10,723 bases of DNA from Candidatus Desantisbacteria bacterium CG1_02_38_46. Lineage in GTDB: Bacteria; Desantisbacteria; UBA1551; UBA1559. Below are positions 1-5,617 of this stretch, piece after piece; the first letter of the stretch is position 1, and every line of letters starts with the position of its first letter. The position numbers and the translations under genes are program-made. The stretch spans positions 1 to 10,723 of the forward strand of contig MNUO01000004.1 of the NCBI GenBank assembly GCA_001871015.1, given 5' to 3'. The notes under the pieces were generated by a model. The model had not been told where the DNA came from and ran no database searches. It saw only the letters and a program-made list of their open reading frames with translations.

Positions 1-2
1 CT

Positions 3-248
3 TCTTCAAAATATCTGTATTTCAATGATGGTAAAAGACGTCAGCAAATAAGATGCAAGGTCTGTTCTTCTCTGACACAGGTTCATCCCAGAGACAGAGA
101 AACTCGAAAGAGCAAATACGCCTGTCCATATTGCACTCACAAACTTTTCCTGTGGAAGGAAAATAAGGACGTATCGATTTACAAGTGCTGCAATGACAAC
201 TGCTCTCATTATTTAACTATATATAACGCATTAAAGGTTTGCACATAA
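3..248 (+). pseudogene. Transposase N-terminal fragment with zinc ribbon, interrupted by IS630 element
   Basis: This reading frame is open from the window edge to a TAA at 246-248. Its cysteine pairs (RCKVC, CPYC, then KCCNDNC) are arranged like the zinc ribbons at the N-terminus of a family of DDE transposases found in anaerobic bacteria; the match is from memory of the family, which I cannot name precisely. The recognisable part ends near NCSHYL, about 225. The last residues and the stop codon are read from the left inverted repeat of the IS630 element, so the catalytic part of this transposase is missing. The start lies outside the window. It is the only convincing plus-strand gene here, and it is almost certainly inactive. 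Confidence is high that it is a transposase-like fragment and lower for the family. Confidence 0.6.
226..243. repeat. Left terminal inverted repeat of the IS630 element
   Basis: ACGCATTAAAGGTTTGCA here matches the reverse complement of 1316-1333 (ACGCATTAAATACTTGCA) at 15 of 18 positions, with mismatches at positions 11-13. The stop codon of the catalytic transposase frame (231-233) lies inside it. Confidence 0.8.
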
Positions 249-773
249 TGTTTTCAAGGTATTATTAGACTGTTCCCAGTCTGCGAAACAAGAAATTAAA
301 GAGCTCCTGAGTTCTTTCACAAGTTTGAAATACCGATTATGAGTTACTTTGCGCCGTGTAATTCCCCATACCCGTTCAATAGGATTAAGTTCAGGAGAAT
401 ATGGTGGCAGAAATATTCGCTTAAGCCGGTATCGGTTTTGAATAAAGAATTTTTTTAAGTCTCGTGCCTTATGCCAAGGAGCATTATCAAGAATCAAGAA
501 TATTTTCCCTCGAGTATGGGCAAATAAATATTCAAGGAATTCTCGAAATGTATCGCCATTGAATGTAGAAGCCTCTTTGGTTAGAAGACGTCCCGTTTTT
601 AAATTGATTGCTCCAAAGAAACCAATTTTCTCTCTGGTTGAGGCAGAAGCCACTTGAGGCTGTTCTCCTTCGGGAGCCCACATTTGTATTAAACTGGTGT
701 GTCTTTGAAAATGAACTTCGTCTGTAGCCCATAATTGAATGCGGGAATCTTTCATCCATCTGTAGAATTTTTT
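231..773 (-). CDS. IS630 transposase, catalytic DDE part (ORF B)
   Basis: This frame holds the RNase H-like catalytic domain of an IS630-family transposase, which cuts and rejoins the element's ends. The three acidic residues sit in typical motifs: the first Asp in LWATDEVHF, the second in FLILDNAPWH, and the Glu in PPYSPELNPIERVW. An ATG at 755 would give a 174-residue protein starting MKDSRIQ and overlapping the upstream frame's stop as ATGA. However, the frame is open back to a TAA at 774-776, exactly at a run of eight A, and the added residues (KKFYRW) look like family sequence. It is therefore more likely made as a fusion with the upstream frame through slippage. The stop codon lies in the left inverted repeat. 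Confidence 0.85.
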   Translation of the reverse strand, partial: KKFYRWMKDSRIQLWATDEVHFQRHTSLIQMWAPEGEQPQVASASTREKIGFFGAINLKTGRLLTKEASTFNGDTFREFLEYLFAHTRGKIFLILDNAPWHKARDLKKFFIQNRYRLKRIFLPPYSPELNPIERVWGITRRKVTHNRYFKLVKELRSSLISCFADWEQSNNTLKTLCANL

Positions 774-1261
774 TTAAACTTTTCTTGCTCAACAACATCT
801 GCCTCTCGGGCTTTTCTGCGAGGGCGTTGTAAAGTGAATCCCATCTGGTGAAAGAGATACTGACATTGCCGAACTTGAAGCATTGCTCCGTAGCGTTCTT
901 TAAGATGGTGAGAGAGTAAAGGACCATCCCATAGGTTTTGGGAATATCCCAATTCTCGTGGAGAATGCCGTATTTCCTTTTTTAACTTTCGCCTTTGGGA
1001 TAAGGAAAGTCGAGAAGGACGTCCCGGACGTTCTCCTTCTTGCAGACCGGCAAATCCAGATGTTAGGAATCGCTGTAGCCAATACTGCACGGCCCGGGGA
1101 GAATCTCCATAAACCCGAGAGATTTCTTTAGTTTCCATGCCACGAAGAGCACAAAGAACAACATGAAGTCGATGAAAATATCTACCTTCTGGACGATGCG
1201 AAATTTCATCTTGAATAGCAGCAATGAATGTTTCTACATCCGGAACTGCTCTTTTTCTCAT
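752..1261 (-). CDS. IS630 transposase, helix-turn-helix DNA-binding part (ORF A)
   Basis: This 169-residue frame is the N-terminal half of the IS630 transposase and binds the terminal repeats. A helix-turn-helix is visible around residues 35-75 (LCALRGMETKEISRVYG...SPRAVQYWLQRF). It is followed by the GRP-containing linker (GERPGRPSRLS) and a second winged-helix-like segment containing LSHHLKERYG and GFTLQRPRRK. Past the A-run, the last residues (NSTDG) are not family-like, which supports a -1 shift into the catalytic frame. The ATG at 1261 follows a GGGGG-containing Shine-Dalgarno at about 9 nt, and that site lies inside a hairpin (1261-1293). The promoter is at 1293-1320. Confidence 0.85.
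   Translation of the reverse strand: MRKRAVPDVETFIAAIQDEISHRPEGRYFHRLHVVLCALRGMETKEISRVYGDSPRAVQYWLQRFLTSGFAGLQEGERPGRPSRLSLSQRRKLKKEIRHSPRELGYSQNLWDGPLLSHHLKERYGAMLQVRQCQYLFHQMGFTLQRPRRKAREADVVEQEKFKKNSTDG
768..775 (-). other. Probable frameshift site (run of eight A) joining the two transposase frames
   Basis: On the minus strand the sequence reads TTTAAAAAAAATTC. The upstream frame passes through it as TTT AAA AAA AAT. The downstream frame has a TAA ending at 774 and opens only within the run. A -1 slip here gives EKFKK(K)FYRWMKDS, joining the two halves without loss. Ribosomal slippage and transcriptional slippage are both possible. Confidence 0.6.
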
Positions 1262-1293
1262 AGGAATAAACCCCCTTTTTAGGTTTATTCCTA
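1261..1293 (-). promoter_or_regulatory. Hairpin covering the transposase ribosome-binding site and start
   Basis: A perfect 12-bp inverted repeat (TAGGAATAAACC at 1261-1272, GGTTTATTCCTA at 1282-1293) encloses a 9-nt loop. In minus-strand RNA the loop and second arm contain the G-rich Shine-Dalgarno and the first base of the ATG at 1261. RNA reading in from outside would form the whole hairpin and hide the start. RNA from the element's own promoter would begin within the first arm and could not form all of it. This is a known way for insertion sequences to block activation by neighbouring promoters; that it applies here is inference. Confidence 0.6.
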
Positions 1294-1320
1294 TTATAGC
1301 ATATTTTTTTAAAAATGCAA
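1293..1320 (-). promoter_or_regulatory. Transposase promoter
   Basis: On the minus strand, TTGCAT (1320-1315) and TATAAT (1298-1293) are separated by 16 bp, with a run of seven A in the spacer. The -35 box overlaps the inner end of the right terminal repeat, as in many insertion sequences. Transcription would start near 1286, inside the first arm of the hairpin at 1261-1293. Confidence 0.65.
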
Positions 1321-1333
1321 GTATTTAATGCGT
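1316..1333. repeat. Right terminal inverted repeat of the IS630 element
   Basis: This is the partner of the repeat at 226-243. Its inner end (TTGCA on the minus strand) also forms most of the -35 box of the transposase promoter. Its outer part contains the TAA stop (1325-1327) of the interrupted Fe-S protein gene. Confidence 0.8.
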
Positions 1334-2500
1334 TTCATATAAATCATCAAAGATTTTTGTGCCTGTTATAGCAGAGTATCCGTTTATATCCAGAAAGTGA
1401 GCAATTTCGAAAGCAGTATAATTAAGTCTGCGATAGATGCTTGCCGTTACCTCTGAATTTGCTCCGGATGGTATCTTTATTCCTATTGAAACAAGTGCCA
1501 CAATGTCCGGCAGGTGATATTCCGGATGTACGTGCGCGTCATTGTCAAAATCTTCTTTCTTGCCGACGGCAAACATATCTATTGAATTTTCCCTGCAGAT
1601 ATTTTTGATTTTATCGGCAAGGTCTTCAGGAGATGCAATTAATTTTTCTTTTTTTCGCCTGGGTGCCCGGCAATATGAAAGGTCTGAAACCCGCTTTTCC
1701 GGCACCATGCAGAATTTCAGACAACACCCTTCTTCACCTGTATGCATACCGTATTTTTCATGATATGCGAGAATTACTGATTCGTTCACTTTTTCAGGTA
1801 TTTGCAGGGCCAGATTTAAGCAAAAATTTTCTGCCCATGAACAGCGCCATTTATTGGTATCAGGAAATTCAAAAATCTTTCCGCCGATTTCAATCTTATT
1901 TTGTTTTTTTACTTCCTTTCTGAAACAATCAGTGGGGCAATTTTTCACACACATCATACACTTGTCGCAGAGAGGATTTCCGCTGTACATAGATGAAGGT
2001 TTTAGATCTGCTTCGGTAATGATAGAGACAAATCTCTGCCGCGGTCCAAATTCCGGCGTAAGAGTAAGGCCGCTCCAGCCGATTTCTCCCATGCCTGCAG
2101 CAACGGCAGCATACCTGTGTGCCAGGTCAGGGGCAAAATCAACTTTTAAATCCTTATAACCGTGGTAGCGCCAGATATTACTTGCAGCAATGGGCAGTGT
2201 TTTATAACCTTTGTCCTCAAGAAAGCGAGCCAGAAGAAACGAAATGTCATTCAGTTTCGGATTTATCACAGAGCTCTGACTGCCATAAGGACCCATGTCA
2301 TGCGGCGTCGGTTCTCCGCCCAGTTCAACCGAGGCATCCAGATGATGGATGGCAGCTACAACTACAGATTTTGCCTCAGGTAGAAGTCCCGGCGGACTCA
2401 TTCTTAAAGGCGCTCCTTTAAATCTTTCTACGGGTGCAATGCCCACTAAATCCGCTCCCAGTTCTCTCGCCTTCCTTATTACTTCTTCTGTCAAGTCCAT
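1325..2500 (-). CDS. QueG/reductive-dehalogenase-like Fe-S protein with a second, truncated copy of its N-terminal domain
   Basis: This 391-residue protein resembles the cobamide-dependent Fe-S reductases related to epoxyqueuosine reductase (COG1600). Residues 1-165 form the N-terminal domain, with the family-like stretch AAGMGEIGWSGL at about 134-145. A ferredoxin-type motif follows, LCDKCMMCVKNCP (Cys178, 181, 184, 188), and further cysteines (220, 227, 259, 260, 264) could ligate a second [4Fe-4S] cluster. From residue 291 the chain begins a second copy of the N-terminal domain (DLADKIKN...DMFAVG, then PDIVALVSIG and AHFLDINGY). It stops after about 100 residues, where ETH-stop is read from the IS630 end. 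The original gene was therefore probably longer. I chose the ATG at 2500 because GGGAGG lies 4 nt upstream; an ATG at 2512 with GGAAGA upstream is possible. The substrate is unknown. Confidence 0.75.
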   Translation of the reverse strand: MDLTEEVIRKARELGADLVGIAPVERFKGAPLRMSPPGLLPEAKSVVVAAIHHLDASVELGGEPTPHDMGPYGSQSSVINPKLNDISFLLARFLEDKGYKTLPIAASNIWRYHGYKDLKVDFAPDLAHRYAAVAAGMGEIGWSGLTLTPEFGPRQRFVSIITEADLKPSSMYSGNPLCDKCMMCVKNCPTDCFRKEVKKQNKIEIGGKIFEFPDTNKWRCSWAENFCLNLALQIPEKVNESVILAYHEKYGMHTGEEGCCLKFCMVPEKRVSDLSYCRAPRRKKEKLIASPEDLADKIKNICRENSIDMFAVGKKEDFDNDAHVHPEYHLPDIVALVSIGIKIPSGANSEVTASIYRRLNYTAFEIAHFLDINGYSAITGTKIFDDLYETH

Positions 2501-2540
2501 TATTCCTCCCATAAGTATTTTCTTCCAATCTTTTCCCTCC

Positions 2541-3503
2541 TTAAAAATCTTTTTTCATAACCATCCATATCTCTGTAGGAACAAAACCTGCTTTTCCATA
2601 ATAATTACTCTTATCAACTGCGCCAAAAGCGATTATTCTCCTACCCCCTCTTCTCCTGACCATCTCAAGTACCTTAAAAAGAAGAATAAGACCTATCCCC
2701 TTTCCCCGAAAGTCCTCCTGAAGTCCAATCCCTATTCCCAGGCAAGCATCACCTGATTCGGAGATATGAGAGGGACCAGCAAAACCAATGAACTCATTAT
2801 TTTTTCTAACAGTCATTATTTCTTCTGCTGACAACTTACCAATTGATGTTAATATAGAAAATTGTTCATGCCAGCTGCCAGGAAAAACTTTAGAAAGAAA
2901 ATCTAAAAATTTATCCTGCCCTAATATTTGTAGACATTCCAAAGTAATTCCACTGTTTTTTAAACATTCTTCTCTCTCATAAATATAAGAAGGAATTTCC
3001 ATCTGTGCAAGATCAACGGTCATAGAATCAATAGAAGAAACTACCTCAAATCCATACTTTTTAAAGAAAATAATTGCTTCCTGCCAATGGGAGGATACCC
3101 CTAGAAAAGAAAGAATGGTTCCTCGTAGATATGTAGGATATCCTGCTCGTATTCGTGTTTCCCCTTTTTGAAGTAAAAATTTAATTGCTTCTTCCAGCAA
3201 TTTTTTTCCTATTCCCTTCCTCCTTTCCTCTGGATGAACCATAATAACAGGTATACAACCCGGGAATTCTCCAGTGGGAGTAAAAGGAATTTTCTTTGTT
3301 GCAGTCATAACAAAACCTATTATCTGATTGTTCCTGCGGGCAACAAAACATCCTTCAGAATTGAGAGCAAAATCTCCAAAGAATTGTTTTTGGAAAACAT
3401 TTTCTGGAATCTTGTAATCCTGAAACACCATATTCCAGAGAATATCAATAGAATGAAGATATTCGGGTTTAAACTGATCAATAGAGTAGGTTTGTTTTGA
3501 CAT
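2541..3503 (-). CDS. Tandem GNAT N-acetyltransferase
   Basis: This 320-residue protein has two GCN5-related acetyltransferase domains. The first (about 5-165) contains the acetyl-CoA pyrophosphate loop RRKGIG at residues 94-99 within VHPEERRKGIGKKLL. The second (about 185-320) contains RGKGIG at 266-271 within LQEDFRGKGIGLILL, and ends in the typical NYYGKAGF motif. Both loops look intact, so both domains could bind acetyl-CoA. Many tandem GNAT proteins keep only one active domain. No signal peptide is visible, so it is probably cytoplasmic. The ATG at 3503 follows AAGG at 4 nt, and the gene starts 16 nt after the methyltransferase stop, consistent with co-transcription. The acceptor cannot be read from the sequence; an amino sugar or amine from the pathway is a guess. 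Confidence 0.8.
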   Translation of the reverse strand: MSKQTYSIDQFKPEYLHSIDILWNMVFQDYKIPENVFQKQFFGDFALNSEGCFVARRNNQIIGFVMTATKKIPFTPTGEFPGCIPVIMVHPEERRKGIGKKLLEEAIKFLLQKGETRIRAGYPTYLRGTILSFLGVSSHWQEAIIFFKKYGFEVVSSIDSMTVDLAQMEIPSYIYEREECLKNSGITLECLQILGQDKFLDFLSKVFPGSWHEQFSILTSIGKLSAEEIMTVRKNNEFIGFAGPSHISESGDACLGIGIGLQEDFRGKGIGLILLFKVLEMVRRRGGRRIIAFGAVDKSNYYGKAGFVPTEIWMVMKKDF

Positions 3504-3519
3504 ACAACCTTCACATGGA

Positions 3520-4902
3520 TTAACTGACTAATTTATCAGAGGCTTCTTGATATATTCTATCCAATTCTTTTTTTATTTTCTCTTCTAAGTAAAAATTGTG
3601 CTGAGCAATCTTTTCTTTAGCAATTTTTTTTGCTTCTTCTTTTAATTGTAAAAAATTTTCATACTTGAAGAAAAGTTTTGGTTCAAGATAAATCTTACGG
3701 TATTCTAAAGTTGAAGGATGATCTAAAAACATTCCAGAGACAATCCCTTCCTGAATAGTTTGAAAAGATAAACCTTCTTCCTTAACTTCAAATCCCTGCA
3801 TAAATTTCTCAACATGAGAAACTATGTCACTATGTATTACAAGATGAACAGGACTGAACGCACCTCCTGATGTTGCTCCTGCACTAAGAAAAGTCTTTGC
3901 TCCGGCCAGAGCACCCACAGCAAGAGAAAATCCTAATTTAAACATGCCCTGAATATTATCTATTGTTCCTCCAAACGCTACTCCCATCATCTCTCCAATA
4001 ACATAATTTATCACCTGTCTTACAGCATTACAATAGAGAATGGATTCAGGAAAAGGAAATGATGGAGTCATTTTTTTAAGATCAAATAGAAATCCTCCAA
4101 AAGAACAATAGGAATACACTTCAGGATCAATCAATTTTGGAGTGATATAAGCGGCAAGTGCTTCAGCCATTCCCTGAATGAGCATCCCTGGAAAAAAGAT
4201 TGGAGCAGTAGCCCCAGCCATTGGAACTGCTCCTCCTCCAAGACAAATTCCTTTTAAATTGTGCTTTTTAATTCTATTGTTATAAATAAGTTCTAATGCA
4301 TGAAAATTCAATCTGAGGGGGCTAATAGGAATTTCTAAGGTTACATAAGGTGGTTCCCTTCCTGCGATTTGTCCCATAAGACACATATATTCTGCTTCCT
4401 CCATGCTTGAAGCAAGAGTATACCCTCCTATCATCTGACTGTTTTCAATGCAGATTTTAAAAGTAGCAATTTGATGCAGGTGTTGAGGGACAGTCTGAAG
4501 ATGTATAGGAGAAGGACCGTACATCTGGTAGGCATCACATATCTTCACAGCATTTTTCAAATCTTCAGCAGTGGCCAGGCGAGTTTCCTCAGTATCAATA
4601 TCCATATAATTAAGTGGCATATAAGGAGGAACCATGGTAAATCTGGAAGTATTGTGTCTGTTATATGAATATTCTGCATTCTGAGATTTTATTTTTTGAA
4701 TAAACTTTTCCACTATATCTGTTGAGTAATATACGCGATTGCCATCTACCTTTATTCCTTTATATGTGGAAAGTAGCTTAAGAATACCTTCATGGTTAAT
4801 TTCCACACCCACTTTTTCCAACACCAATAATGTTTCCTTATAAATTTTCTTCAATTGAGATTCAACCAATCCACCTGACAAAAAATAATTTACATTTTCC
4901 AT
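3520..4902 (-). CDS. MttB-superfamily (trimethylamine-type) methyltransferase, non-pyrrolysine
   Basis: This 460-residue protein belongs to the MttB superfamily (COG5598), whose members transfer a methyl group from a quaternary or tertiary amine to the Co(I) of a corrinoid protein. The TIM-barrel core shows the family stretch AVPMAGATAPIFFPG with following MAEALAAY (about 225-252). A later segment with GEMMGVAFGGTIDNIQGM and the glycine-rich AGATSGGAF (303-349) also fits, as does the C-terminal FLDHPSTLEYRK (392-403). The length is normal and no internal amber codon interrupts the frame, so it is a non-pyrrolysine member. Characterised members of that type act on glycine betaine, carnitine, proline betaine or gamma-butyrobetaine; the substrate here is unknown. 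No corrinoid protein or activase gene is in the window. An AAGGAG precedes the ATG by 10 nt. Confidence 0.85.
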   Translation of the reverse strand: MENVNYFLSGGLVESQLKKIYKETLLVLEKVGVEINHEGILKLLSTYKGIKVDGNRVYYSTDIVEKFIQKIKSQNAEYSYNRHNTSRFTMVPPYMPLNYMDIDTEETRLATAEDLKNAVKICDAYQMYGPSPIHLQTVPQHLHQIATFKICIENSQMIGGYTLASSMEEAEYMCLMGQIAGREPPYVTLEIPISPLRLNFHALELIYNNRIKKHNLKGICLGGGAVPMAGATAPIFFPGMLIQGMAEALAAYITPKLIDPEVYSYCSFGGFLFDLKKMTPSFPFPESILYCNAVRQVINYVIGEMMGVAFGGTIDNIQGMFKLGFSLAVGALAGAKTFLSAGATSGGAFSPVHLVIHSDIVSHVEKFMQGFEVKEEGLSFQTIQEGIVSGMFLDHPSTLEYRKIYLEPKLFFKYENFLQLKEEAKKIAKEKIAQHNFYLEEKIKKELDRIYQEASDKLVS

Positions 4903-4931
4903 TTTTTGAGTTCTCCTTATAATTTCCCTCT

Positions 4932-5591
4932 TTATTTAGCTGAGAGAGCAATTTTTAATCTAATCATATATTCACCCTGCCAGCGTTCGTCTGGTGCTTG
5001 ACCAGGACGTAAAGTATCAAAATCAAAGGTAAAGCCACCATCCTTACTGGAACAGCTGCGGTTATAACTCTTGCTGGTGTCAATTGCCATGTAAAAACCT
5101 CCATAGCTCGCATTCTTAGGGTTATCCTCTGACAATTCTGACCACCTAAATTTGATAGTATTTTCTCCTTTTTCAAGCAGTTGTGGTTTAATAGATATTT
5201 CATGACATCCTCTTGTAGCTAAAAAAATACCTTCTGTTTCTATTGCCACTTCATCATTTACCAGAATTTGTATATTTGCCCAATTTATTCCCTCCACAGG
5301 TTTATTGAAATGCTTTTTCAGTGGTGAAAAGTAGGGGGCGTAGCCTATTTTATACCAAATCTTTGCTTTTTTTATCTGGTTCGGATTGATATCTAAATTG
5401 ATTATTTTACAGATCACTTGACCTGGATGGAAACACACTCCCCAATATGACTCATCAACACCATCATCATCCTGAATTGTTATCCACACATAGTTATCCT
5501 CTCCAACATTCTCTGCTTTTACCCCTTTTACCCCAAGAAACACCAAGATAAAAATTGATGTCACTGCTATTCCTGATTTTATTGTTTTCAT
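4932..5591 (-). CDS. Small secreted protein, probable beta-sandwich, unknown family
   Basis: I do not recognise this 219-residue protein. Residues 1-26 are a clear Sec signal peptide: MKTIKSG, a hydrophobic core, and cleavage probably after VKA. No lipobox is seen. The mature part is rich in aromatic and beta-forming residues. One stretch, WANIQILVNDEVAIETEG, followed later by ISIKPQLLEKGENTIKFRW, resembles the beta-strand and 'GeNtI' pattern of galactose-binding-like domains. There are five cysteines (53, 61, 129, 180 and one in the signal region or absent from pairing), so disulphides are possible. GAGGAGG lies 6 nt upstream of the ATG. It sits 26 nt after the DUF4838 gene and 29 nt before the methyltransferase, so it is probably co-expressed. 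A glycan-binding accessory role is a guess. Confidence 0.65.
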   Translation of the reverse strand: MKTIKSGIAVTSIFILVFLGVKGVKAENVGEDNYVWITIQDDDGVDESYWGVCFHPGQVICKIINLDINPNQIKKAKIWYKIGYAPYFSPLKKHFNKPVEGINWANIQILVNDEVAIETEGIFLATRGCHEISIKPQLLEKGENTIKFRWSELSEDNPKNASYGGFYMAIDTSKSYNRSCSSKDGGFTFDFDTLRPGQAPDERWQGEYMIRLKIALSAK

Positions 5592-5617
5592 ACACTTCCT
5601 CCTCGTATAATATATTT

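Larger units (their letters stand above)
226..1333 (-). mobile_element. IS630-family insertion sequence (Tc1/mariner-like), about 1.1 kb
   Basis: The element is bounded by inverted repeats at 226-243 and 1316-1333 that match at 15 of 18 positions. It contains two overlapping transposase frames, an HTH/DNA-binding one and a DDE catalytic one, as in many IS630 elements, and its length of about 1108 bp is normal for the family. The outer ends of both repeats overlap neighbouring reading frames: the left one supplies the end of the zinc-ribbon transposase fragment, and the right one supplies the stop codon of the Fe-S protein gene. IS630 elements insert at TA and duplicate it. TA is present just outside the left repeat (224-225) but not outside the right one, where TTC follows. 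All catalytic motifs are present, so the element may still be functional. Confidence 0.85.

Noticed and set aside
532-927. 131-residue minus-strand frame inside the IS element
   Set aside because: It is a shadow of the two transposase frames, with no domain and no good start.
1542-2756. Several plus-strand frames of 73-135 residues
   Set aside because: They are antisense to the Fe-S and GNAT genes, whose family motifs on the minus strand are clear.
3520-4902. Pyrrolysine-containing MttB
   Set aside because: The frame is complete at full family length with no internal amber codon, so it is a non-pyrrolysine member.
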